38,434 nucleotides of DNA from a virus. The stretch's first letter is position 1. The number at the start of each line of letters is the position of its first letter. Below are positions 7,909 to 18,300 of this stretch, one piece after another. Where the stretch lies: positions 1-38,434 of the IMG/VR virus record IMGVR_UViG_3300025141_000282; one strand, 5' to 3'. The position numbers were made by a program, and so were the translations under genes. The notes below the pieces were generated by a model. That model saw only the letters and a list, made by a program, of their open reading frames with translations. It did not search any database and was not told the origin of the DNA.

Positions 7909-10900
7909 TAATATCCTCCTGATGGACTGCTCATTCCGCCGCCAGTTGTTGTTCCGCGTGAGCCTGCTGCGGTGGCGGTAGTTGTGGTGCCACCGCGGGA
8001 GGCCCTTTTACGAGTTCTTTTGTTTGCTGCGCCAGGTGGCAAATTGACAGAAAGCCTCGATGGAACAGGACTGGTATACATATATTCATTATCAATTCTA
8101 AGAGACGAATCGTTTTCTAAAGTTTCAGAAATCTCCTCAAGTTTTATGGTGGCCGGCCTAACGGCAGTTATATTTTGGCGCGGATTTACGCCAATATTTA
8201 ACAAAAAATACTGATTATATATTGGCAGCTTAACAATCTCTAAATTAACAGGGCCAGCGTCTGAAACAGATCGAGTTTGATTTGAATATGGCATAATCCT
8301 GCACAATAAACTTTTATTCGAAGCCGTTACGTTGCCTAAAGTTGTGCGATTCAATGTTTGCCAAATTGGCTGTCTTAGGTTTCCATTTTTAAATCCAGTT
8401 AGCGCTTCAACTGTCGCCAAGGTCTTATAATGAAGGATGAAAAATGCAATTTTTTCTAGGGTATTCTCCTCTGAAAACCAGTTGAAATTGACATTCGGGT
8501 CGCCCGCGCTGTCCGCTATTAAGCTTTTTAATTGATTCGGGAGGGTACCCCTTGTGCCAATCGTCGAATAATTAAAAGTGGAGGAATTCGTATCATATGC
8601 TTTAAGTCGAGAATTCTCGCCCAATATATTAAGATATTTCATGTACGCAATCGGCGTTGCAATAGTATTTATGTGCGCCTGTAAAGCCATTTCGCCTCTT
8701 GTCGTTGATTTTGTGTTTTCTAGAGGGTCTTCCACTTCAAAATCGCTTTGATTTGCAACTTTGGCGCCAAAAAGATCTCTTTTTTCCAATTCACCTTCTC
8801 CATCTATTAAATCACTTGAGCACTCTGAACTCGGATCATATAATTCCACAGTGCAATTTGAAAATGAAAGAAGGTCTGATAATTTGTTTGCTATTTGTTT
8901 GTTTTGCATGTTCGCAGTACTGATCCCTTTCAAGTCTCCGTCCCCGACAACATTGGCCTTTGAAGTAATAGATTTTGAATTTTCTTCTAGCGCAATGCCA
9001 ACTTCTGGGATGTGCTTAAGTTTTTTATAATTTACAATATCTAACAATGGCTTAATGGTGTTGTCAGTATTTGCTTTAATCATATTATTCTTTAAAGTAT
9101 ACATTTCATAAACATCTCTAGGAAAACGTATGGTTCGCGGAGTCAAATATGACATTTCCGTCATTGAGGTGGAATCTTCGTATTGCGTTCCTGGCATTAT
9201 TATATTATCTGAAATGTCAGAAAAATATTTTAGAGTCTCCTCTCTTGTTCTATTTTGATAATTATTTAAATTAATGCTCTGTATCCCTTTAGAGTCCCTT
9301 AGTCTATTCTGGCTTATGTATTCATAGCCAACGTTTTTATATTCATATATATCTATCGAATCTTGAAAGTCATGTTTAATGATAAACGTACTTGCCGGCT
9401 GTCGATTTCCGGAACTTGCTTCTGGCCTTGAATCGCTCCCTTTGTTCTGCGGGCCTTGCGCGTTCGTTTTTAAAATGCTTTCCAACTTAGAAAGTGTGCT
9501 CTGTGCTGCCTGAATAAGTAGACTAATGCCCTTGAGGCTTCCGTTGTGTGGGGAACTCATTAGGTATAAGTTTTGATGAACTTTAGGAGATGGTGTAGCG
9601 GAGCTAGATGTTTTAAATATGTTGACAATCTCTGTTAATAACGCAGGTAAGCGTTGCCATGGATTAGCTCCGGTTTTAGAATGTGGTCTTGAACTGTTCA
9701 ATGCGATGCCGGACAAATTCAAATCTTGTATATTTACAAAGTTATTAGATACAGCTTTAAATTTATTATTTGATTTAATAGACATTACAATATAATTATA
9801 ATAATTTTCGGCATCTTTAATCTCATTTTTTAGCCGGCCTATTATCTCATTTAAAAACTTAATTGTACCATCTTCAATCTCAACTTCAACACTATATTGA
9901 TATTCACCATCATTATTTTTTGCCATAGAGAGATCAACACCAGTAAAGTGCCTATATTGCAACGGTGGAATTAATTTTCCTCCGCTAGTTTTTGTCGATT
10001 GCAAAAAAAGATCATCAAACTCTCTGATAGAGCCAATTGATTTTAAAGTCTTTTCCTCTGTTTTGGAAGACTGCATTTCTGCCAGATCATTTGGAGCAAT
10101 GGTGTTGCCAATATCTTGCGAATAAACAATAACTTTTTCTTCGGTATTGTAAAAAGATTTCATTTTTGCATTGTCAACCAAGGTACTCATTAAACTAGAA
10201 TTATTATCTTTACTTAAATGGTGTATTCTGCGCCTTTTTATTGTTATTGACCTTATCCTACTTAGGCTTAAAACCTTTTGAAAATTGCGTCTTTCGTGGT
10301 CTAAAACCGGGGTCCCGGGGGCAACTTCGGATGCTATAAATCGTGGAAACTGGCTATTGTGAAAAATTGCTTCGGCCCAATTCATACTAAAGTGGAATCT
10401 ACAATTACCGCGAACATCCAAAGCTAAATTTATATCTGAAAAATATGCATTTTTCGGTTTTTTATCAATACCAGTGTGGGAACGATGGCCGGCCTGGTGG
10501 AATACTGATTGTTGCACAACATTGCTGTTTATTTCTAAGTTCTTAACTAGATCAGCGTCTCTAAAGTCTTGTATCGTCGTGTTGATAACTTCATTTTGAG
10601 TGGCTTCGCCACGTTGGGCACCTGGAAGGAGCAGCCCTTGTGAATTGGATACATTTACTTTTGCCATGTCGACAATTTTAGCATTTTCAATAACAATTTC
10701 TCCACAAATTTCAGAAAGGTGTGGGTGCATGCCATAACAAGTAATGGCTATAAATGCTAAAAAACCAGGATCTTCTATAATTTCAAATTTTTCTGTGAAT
10801 AAAAAATCTTGGGTTTTTGTTTTTTTATTAAAATATGATGAGTTTACGTTGGTTTTCAGATCTGATATCTGTATCGGTCGTATCTCCGTGCTTTGGGGTG

Positions 10901-11171
10901 ATTGATTTTCGCGGGAGGCCCTATAACTGGGGCTAGACAATTCTTCTAGCAATTTTTGGCGGAATTGCGGTGACATATACATTTCGAACAGCGCCCTGTC
11001 CGTTACACGAATTAGGCTTAATGTAAGATTTTTCTTCTCTTCTCTAAATGCCCAACGGAAGTTTGACGATTGTTTTAATACAATATCAACTGTTGCATTC
11101 GATTTTTCTATGCCTATTTTCTTAAAAAAGGGCCTCGGGGATGTTTGCCCTATGTCCATATTGGCAGCCAT
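7908..11171 (-). CDS. Large virion protein with Thr/Gly/Arg low-complexity tail
   Basis: A 1087-residue protein of unrecognised family. The N-terminus (about 25-100) has a strand-rich block, FRWAFREEKKNLTLSLIRVT, followed by a helix with MYMSPQFRQKLLEEL. A long helical segment, GTIKFLNEIIGRLKNEIKDA, lies near residue 430. A further helix rich in Ala, Leu and Ser is near 550-570. The last 45 or so residues are low complexity: a basic NKRTRKRASRGG patch, then Thr and Ala runs, then GGGMSSPSGGY. That tail is probably disordered and may act as a flexible linker or binding peptide. The gene overlaps the preceding stop by one base (TAATG) and overlaps the following ATG the same way, so three genes are translationally linked. 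Size and position suggest a baseplate-associated protein; I cannot name a T4 equivalent. Confidence 0.82.
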   Translation of the reverse strand: MAANMDIGQTSPRPFFKKIGIEKSNATVDIVLKQSSNFRWAFREEKKNLTLSLIRVTDRALFEMYMSPQFRQKLLEELSSPSYRASRENQSPQSTEIRPIQISDLKTNVNSSYFNKKTKTQDFLFTEKFEIIEDPGFLAFIAITCYGMHPHLSEICGEIVIENAKIVDMAKVNVSNSQGLLLPGAQRGEATQNEVINTTIQDFRDADLVKNLEINSNVVQQSVFHQAGHRSHTGIDKKPKNAYFSDINLALDVRGNCRFHFSMNWAEAIFHNSQFPRFIASEVAPGTPVLDHERRNFQKVLSLSRIRSITIKRRRIHHLSKDNNSSLMSTLVDNAKMKSFYNTEEKVIVYSQDIGNTIAPNDLAEMQSSKTEEKTLKSIGSIREFDDLFLQSTKTSGGKLIPPLQYRHFTGVDLSMAKNNDGEYQYSVEVEIEDGTIKFLNEIIGRLKNEIKDAENYYNYIVMSIKSNNKFKAVSNNFVNIQDLNLSGIALNSSRPHSKTGANPWQRLPALLTEIVNIFKTSSSATPSPKVHQNLYLMSSPHNGSLKGISLLIQAAQSTLSKLESILKTNAQGPQNKGSDSRPEASSGNRQPASTFIIKHDFQDSIDIYEYKNVGYEYISQNRLRDSKGIQSINLNNYQNRTREETLKYFSDISDNIIMPGTQYEDSTSMTEMSYLTPRTIRFPRDVYEMYTLKNNMIKANTDNTIKPLLDIVNYKKLKHIPEVGIALEENSKSITSKANVVGDGDLKGISTANMQNKQIANKLSDLLSFSNCTVELYDPSSECSSDLIDGEGELEKRDLFGAKVANQSDFEVEDPLENTKSTTRGEMALQAHINTIATPIAYMKYLNILGENSRLKAYDTNSSTFNYSTIGTRGTLPNQLKSLIADSAGDPNVNFNWFSEENTLEKIAFFILHYKTLATVEALTGFKNGNLRQPIWQTLNRTTLGNVTASNKSLLCRIMPYSNQTRSVSDAGPVNLEIVKLPIYNQYFLLNIGVNPRQNITAVRPATIKLEEISETLENDSSLRIDNEYMYTSPVPSRLSVNLPPGAANKRTRKRASRGGTTTTATAAGSRGTTTGGGMSSPSGGY
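7915..7920 (-). promoter_or_regulatory. AGGAGG site built into the last codons of the upstream gene
   Basis: The terminal Gly-Gly-Tyr-stop codons (GGA GGA TAT TAA) of the 1087-residue protein, with the A before them, form AGGAGG at six-base spacing from the ATG at 7908. The protein's Gly-rich C-terminus therefore doubles as the ribosome site for the next gene. Confidence 0.7.
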
Positions 11172-12361
11172 TATTCACAATCCGGAATAGAAGTATTTTC
11201 TTCTTCCGCCCCATAAATGCTTGTAATTGGTATGTTCTCTTCAGAATCAAAACAGCCATACTGATCTGAAATAAACACGCTCTTGTCTTTTGTCATTGGC
11301 TTAATATCGCACATTAATTTGTTATCAATTTCCCCGTCTGTTGAAATTTCGAAAAAATACTCAACATAATTATTATCCAAATTTGGAAATTCTTGCTCTA
11401 ATTCCTTCTCAGCTTGTAATTGCTTTTCTTCAAAACTCATTAAAAGGTCATTTTTTGTATGCGTCGGTGGTTTTACAAAATATTTTGGTATCAAAATTTC
11501 TTTTTCTTCAACGTTTGTGGCCGTGTCTTGTTCTTCGATCTCAAATACTTCTATTTCAAAATTTTCTTTTGAATAAGGGGCATTTTCTTCCACTATCTCA
11601 AGAACTATAAAGTCTTCATCAAAATCATAATAAAGATCGTCTGGTCCAACTGTAGATACAATCATTGGGTCCTCGTGCAATTCTGTAAATTCCGAATATC
11701 GCTTCTTTGGCTTATTCTTCCCAGCATCCGAAAGGGCACCCTCTGGTAAAGAAGTGCTTGTTTTGTACGATTTATATTCGATCTCTATGTCGATTTGTGG
11801 TATTTTTAAGTATGGGCGAGCTGATGATGTTAATATTTGGGCTGCATTTTTTACTGAACCGTATAAGAAATTAACATCCCAAGCCGGCAATGTAGTGCTA
11901 TCATAGCTAGAATTTCCTAGTGGAAGGGGGAGGGCAAAATTCTTTGTGATTGGATCTTGCTCCAGTACTTTGGGAGTGGTTAAATATTGTTGCTCGAAAG
12001 ATAAGTTAGTTAAAAGTGCACCTTTCCCTGTCTGGATCGTTTCCATGATCTCTAATATATCACCTTCAGCTGTATCAATATTTTCCAATTCAAGGGCACC
12101 TTCGCCGCTCCAAGTTTGCGTTGGTTTGTCAATCGTTCTAAAAACCACTTGTGGCTTCATCCTTGGCACCTCTTTGATTCTATCTTTTATATTGTTCTGC
12201 GGCTCTTCTTTGTCTGTGTGGGTCATTTGGCTTTCATATATAATTTCGTCATCAAAAAAAGCATAATACATTGGCTTTAAATTTCCCTGAGATAATAAAA
12301 TTTCACCAACTGGCGTTAATTCCAAATCTATTACATCTTCTCTTTTATTAAAAAATTCCAT
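11171..12361 (-). CDS. Acidic virion structural protein with DLELTPVGE/FDDEIIY N-terminus
   Basis: A 396-residue acidic protein. Its first 45 residues (REDVIDLELTPVGEILLSQG, then MYYAFFDDEIIYE) match the start of the 342-residue protein at 4467 in layout: a hydrophobic strand, L-T-x-x-G, a short turn, then F-x-D-D-E-I-x-Y. The remainder is rich in Glu and Asp. It includes a probable helix, SFEEKQLQAEKELEQEF, at about 315-331 and an acidic C-terminus (CFDSEENIPITSIYGAEEEN). The shared N-terminus suggests that both proteins dock on the same kind of partner and carry different outer parts. It starts eight bases after the stop of the 2990-residue gene with only a poor SD (TAGAAG), and ends in TAATG with the next gene. 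Confidence 0.84.
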   Translation of the reverse strand: MEFFNKREDVIDLELTPVGEILLSQGNLKPMYYAFFDDEIIYESQMTHTDKEEPQNNIKDRIKEVPRMKPQVVFRTIDKPTQTWSGEGALELENIDTAEGDILEIMETIQTGKGALLTNLSFEQQYLTTPKVLEQDPITKNFALPLPLGNSSYDSTTLPAWDVNFLYGSVKNAAQILTSSARPYLKIPQIDIEIEYKSYKTSTSLPEGALSDAGKNKPKKRYSEFTELHEDPMIVSTVGPDDLYYDFDEDFIVLEIVEENAPYSKENFEIEVFEIEEQDTATNVEEKEILIPKYFVKPPTHTKNDLLMSFEEKQLQAEKELEQEFPNLDNNYVEYFFEISTDGEIDNKLMCDIKPMTKDKSVFISDQYGCFDSEENIPITSIYGAEEENTSIPDCE

Positions 12362-12368
12362 CTTCTAT

Positions 12369-15300
12369 CTACTCTTTTCCCCTGGGGGATGACGCGCCCT
12401 CGGTCCTTTGTTTTGTTGTTGTGGTCGTTACTGTTTTTCCCTCTTCGTCCCCTCCGCCTTGTAGTAGGCTTCTTTTTCCGGCCTCTGGAGTTTCAACAGT
12501 TTGTGTTGTAGTAGTAACTACTTCTTTTTCTAGTTTTTCAAACTTGACCTCTGCATCAATTTTCGCCAATTCAACCAATGAGCAATAATCATATGGCCAA
12601 TTATAGCTATATTCTGGTGTAGTGCTCTTTTTGCTGCCTATATCAAACTTAAAGAGTGCATCATCTAGGGTGTCGGCTGTTTTTTCATAATAATTTTGCT
12701 TTGCCTTTTTCTTAACTTTAAAAACTATCCAATGCAAATCTGTCTCCGGTATGTCTTTCATTAATTCATTTTTTAAAAATTTATGACAAATCGTTACTTG
12801 CGATTCTTTAAAAGATCTTCCAATATCTGGTGGCAAGTTTTGCCAAATGTCAGTTACATCTTTTTGAGTTAACTGGTGTTCAAACTCGAAAAAATACATT
12901 GCAAACGGCTTAACTTTGCTTTTTCCGGGGAACTCGCGTTTTTGTTCTCTTTCCATCTGAGTGATAAAATCAAATTTTGGAGGAATAACATACTCGGTCA
13001 TTGCAGCAATCATATTATAAATCGACTCTGAGGTCTCAGACTCTGGCTGCGGCACCCCTCCATTGACGGCCTTTATTGCTTTTTTAACAGTGCTTTTGTT
13101 TAAATTAAAAAATTTGGTTGTGATCGCGGACGTGCGGGGATTGCGTGAATTGGTAAAGGGTATTAAGACAATTGCTTCTTTAATAGAGACTTCGCTGTCT
13201 TTTGTTGGTTTGCCAATTTTCTTTCTAGTTGATGAGGCTTGCGAGGATTGAATAAATCCACATTTTTGCGCCAAGGAACCAGTCCTTTTCATATCGGCTG
13301 GAATATCGATAATGTAGTCGTTTGCATTTTTTATATAAAGATCGCCCATTAAGTGATGATTTTGAGGCTCGGTAATTTCTACAAATATGCCCGATGATCC
13401 AGACGGGATGGTGCCAAGTTGATGCCACATTCCTTTTCCGGCGGACCCGGAGCCTATTAATGGCAAAGTCTGGGCGGAGCCAGTAAAATTCAAGCATGGA
13501 GTTTCCCATTTGGTTTGTATAACCCAGCGCGAACCTTGATCAAAGCCTCCTATTTTAGTGCTTTTTACGTCGCCGTCGGAAATTTCGGCCTCAGATTCAT
13601 TAACAATTTGAAATAAATTAAAACTAGAACTAATATGCATAGCATTGTTATAATCTATAGATGCCGAATGGCCTGCCCCGGGGATATCTGTGGCCAAAGG
13701 ACCAGCGCCATAATTTGGGCTCTGATTAAGGTTGGCATAGAAAAGGCCATTTAAAGCGCCATAACTATAAGAAGCTGTTTTCATAGCTGTATGATCTGAT
13801 GCATCTTGATAGATGCCATCTCCCTGAATGCCGGCTGTCCCCATAAAGCGAGCATACGAGGCTGTCGCATGCGTTATGATTTCCGGTATAGTATAGCGGC
13901 CCGGGCCGTTATATGGCGTAAACGAAAGCCTAACGCGAGCCTTTCCGCTCCAATAGGGCGGTGTAAATGGATTTCTTGCTGCTCCGGTCATAACATTCAC
14001 GGGCTTACTAGCAGATCCGCTAAATTCAAAAGATTGGTCAACTAGGGGTCCAAATGCGCCCCAATTATCATACATTTCCATCCTTGCAGGGTAATCTGCA
14101 GCATGTATATGAACCGATTCATAGTCGGTACTCATCACTGCCGTATCATAATTGTGTGATTTATATATATTAACATCCATCATGTATGGCTTTGTTTCTT
14201 CGAAGAAAAAGAAATTTTGATCTGTATCAAGGGCGGACTGAAAATTTGTTAGCTCTCCGCCATCTAAAAAGAATTCGACGCTTTCAGCCAAGAAATTATG
14301 CATGGCCATTTCATACAACGGCGAAGTGCTACCTCCGCCCCAGCGTACTATCGAGCCGAGTGAGGCTGACGGATGTGGATTTGAGTCCGCGATATGTTTG
14401 CCTGCTAAATATTCTCTTGGATTGATCAAAGCTTCAAATGGAACTCTAAAATCAAAATTAGTCCCAATCCTAGGAAATGAAATCGATGGCGTGGCATTAT
14501 TGTTCGCTGTGCAATTATCTACAGTATTATTTGCTGTGGAACCAGTAAATGCGCCGGTTGGGAATGTATTTAAGTGCACTGGCCAGTCTACAGCGAGGCC
14601 AGATTTAATAGAATTAAATAATACTCCAGGAGCGAATAGCGGCTGGAAAAATGTTCTATTATGGCTTCCGTTAGTCAAATCTGGCTTAAAGCGATTTCCA
14701 TCTTTATCTAGTGGAAGCCGAGTAATGTCATGAGCATATGAGCCAGAAAATAGCTGAAATAATTGAACTGTTCTTTGCGCAGGATAAAAGCCGTGATAAG
14801 GCAAAAACTTCATCAAAGCTTTGCATGTTAATTTAATTTCTGACGGGCCGGAAAAGCCTTTTTCAAGATCTTTCACTACTTTGAAGTTCTTTAAGAAGTC
14901 ACCATGAGAATAAATTTTCCACCAATTATCTTCATTGCTAGCAGAAACAGGTGCGGCACCTGTCAATGTTAGAATGTTGTCTCGGTGGGTGAAAAAATTT
15001 CCTTCTTTTTCTTTAATGTAGTGTTCTACGTGCTCGCTGATTCTAAACTCTGGAATTATTGAATAGTCCTTCCCCACTCGTTTGATGTCTTCATTATAAT
15101 CACTATAGCTGTTATAAAATGGATTTTTTCCCGCTTGGGTGCCCGCTTCCCACAGCACATCGCTTGAGAACACTGCACCATTATCGATCCCCCCAGTCTC
15201 ATCCCACTGAGTGTAAGCATAAAGTGGGCCAGCGGTTAAACTCAGATGAGGATCAGAAGAGGCACTATGGTAAATTACATGATTGTTTAAAAGCTCGCCG

Positions 15301-18300
15301 GCACCGCCGGTTTCGCCAACCGCATTTGCCGCAGTTGTAAAATCTAATCTTGCGTCCAAAGACCACATGCTTTGGTTTGAAATTGTTTTACCCGCGGAAT
15401 TTAACACGCTTGTTTGGGCCCTTTCTGCTCTTGAGTCCCTCCAATTGAAATCAAACTTTTGGCGACTTCGTATTTTATCTAGAAATGTATTTTCTTCGCG
15501 CGGCCACATAGTCTCTTTATAAGAAAAGCTAATAAATTCCGGTGCATATGCTGGCATAGAATTATTTAAGTATAATTTTCTAAGCTCATCATATGTTTGT
15601 TCTCCGCCTGGGATGTAAGTGTTCAGCTTTTCAACAAACTTTTTATTGGCAAAAGTTCCTAAATTATTTGCATATGTGTGTTTAAACAATAAGGGTTGCG
15701 TAGTCCCTTTTGGTATTAAAACGTGCTTTATTGGCGAATAGCGAGAGGTGACTACAGATTCTGTAAGGTTAAGGAACGTATGCCCCCCTTTCCCCACTCC
15801 CTCTACAATCGAAAGTATGTTATTGTTACGCTGGTCTCTTGCTATTTGATGATCTCCAGTTCTAAGCTGCTTCCATGAGGGGTATTGTGTCGGACCGTTT
15901 CGATTCAATAGAAGTGCATTTAACATACTTGAGTCGCTAACGGTGCCTAAAGTTGTATTGCCATAAGAATTAGTCGATGAACTTAAAGTATTTGAAGAGC
16001 GAATAATCGAATCAACAACTACATTATTCATCCCAACAAAATCAACTTTTACACCATTGGCGTTTTCAATGTCACTTTGTAATTTAAATATAATATCTGT
16101 CGATGCCTTACCTGCATTCGCATGATCCTTTTCTTGATACCCAATTATAGAATTGGTGGCGGCGCCGGTAATCCACTGTTGTTGCATGTCGCTTTGTGGA
16201 ATTGGGCGTTGTATAAACCAATTATCATGAACAGAAGATGTATATACATCTTGGGCAGACGTGTATTTTAAAACTCTTTTGGTGTTCCTATGTGTTTTAT
16301 GGAACGAAGACGAACCATGATAATTTGATGAATTTATAGAGCCATTGCGGCCAGGGTACGAGCCGGCAGATTTAATGCCATCGTTAATGGCGTCGCGGTA
16401 GCTGGAGGAAAATCCCGTATCACTATAAAATCCACCTTTATTTGTATGGTCTGCGAGTAAATTATACAGCGGCATTCGAACGGATAAGTTTCGCCATGGT
16501 AAAGCATTGTAAATGCTTTTTTCTCCAGATTCAATATCCAACATGCCTTCGCACATTGTTGTGGGATCTCCCGGGGCGCTAAATCGCTCAACAAAAACAA
16601 AGCTGTTTGTACCAGACACTGCGCGATCCACTTTTGTATATTCTGGGACGCCATAAATGGGCAAGGCAAATGAATCTGGTTTTTGTGTTGCCAGCCATTC
16701 TACACTAATGCCCTCATTCTCGGTAAAGTGGCGATTATTAATTCCCCTACCGGATGTTTGTACAATTTCATAATCATGCGTATAGTTGCCAATATTAGTC
16801 AGGTTTGAGCCAGTTGTTTGTCTTATGTTTCTGATATTTACAGGTCGTTTTGTATGCTCGTCTCGTGAAAGTTGCGCACGAGGATTTTCTGCGGAATCCG
16901 GCTTGGAAAAGGTTATTGTATTGCTACTAAGAGATATTTTCCAGGCTTCTGCCCGGGTAGCTGGAGTATCCTGGGCGTTAAAATTTATATCCGTATGTCT
17001 GTGCTGGTTCCCTCCAACAAATTTCTCTGTAAACGGACTCTGCAATGGCACCTCGTTTGTTGGACTCGTGGAATCATAATGAAGATTTGTTACATCGACA
17101 CTACTAGAGAAGGTCCCGGATATTTGTTTTATATATCCTCCATCTGCAGTGGTCTTACGAAGATTAAATGGTACAATATAGTCACCATAACTATCTGATA
17201 TTAATGGCGATGTAATCTTAAATGGGATTTTAATTTTTCTTTCGGGTTGTGCCAAGTCTCTTATTTTACCTGCAAGTTCGCCTTCTCGCTCGATATCGGT
17301 TGATAAAATTGTAATGTCGTCTTCTCTAGAAGAAAAATCAACTGTTGGCTTGTGGCCCGAATTCTTTTTGTTTCTATGAACGTTGTGGCCAGATGTAATC
17401 TCTATGGTGCTTTTTCTGTCTACTGTAAAGTTTGCTGGGCTGCGGGAATGGCGGCCATGGGCTTCTTTTATAACTTTCCTAATAGCTTCTCTGGCGTCGT
17501 CAACGGCGTCATCGCCAGTGCGAATATCGCCTGTATTTGAATTTGTTGGTTTGTTTCTTTCCTGGGATATATGCTTGAACAGTGGCCCGGGTTCGGTTGT
17601 GCCGGGTTTAGGCAGATTAGTTGACAATTGAGTGCCAGGAACAATGTTCGGCATTACTGAATAGTTTTGAGTGGCCGGAGGAGCTTGTCCCATGCCAACA
17701 GCGACGGGTGGCAAGTCTTTTGGTCCCCCATCAGATGATTGTGCACCTACGGCCGTTTCAATATCATCAGAAGATCGGTGGCTATCTAAAGTTGGAAATT
17801 TTGCAAAATATTTATTTCTCTCTAAAATATGACTTTCAATGATATTTCGTATTTTATCTGCATGTCTTGCCGAAGCTGGCATTATTTGCACAATCATTTC
17901 TGACAGTGCCCCATCAATCCATTTATAATAATCAAAAAATCTTTCGGTGTCTGGATCTTTTTGCACTTTTTCAAAGAAAAATTGTCTTAATTTTGCTAAA
18001 TCTTTATAATCTTGTCGATATGTGTTTACCGGCTCTCCAATTAAATTATTAAAATCAACAATTGTTGCAAACATATTTAACATTTCTTGAGAAATAATCT
18101 GATGCATGCTCTTTTCGACGGCAAAGAAATGTGTGGTTGGTCTTGTATCTCTCGTGAAAACTTCATCATCGCGAGAGAGAACCTTGACTGTATCAGAGCT
18201 TTGAAGGTTTTCTGGTAAATTCTGTCGGGCAGAATGTATATATTCTCTGCTAATGGAACCAGTATCATTTGGTAAGAAAAAATCTCCCTTACCAGTATGT

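Noticed and set aside
13225-13509. Minus-strand frame of 94 codons inside the 2990-residue gene
   Set aside because: It is out of frame within a well-supported coding region, has an unlikely amino acid composition and no SD site. Frames at 16334..16669 and 31375..31560 are rejected for the same reasons.
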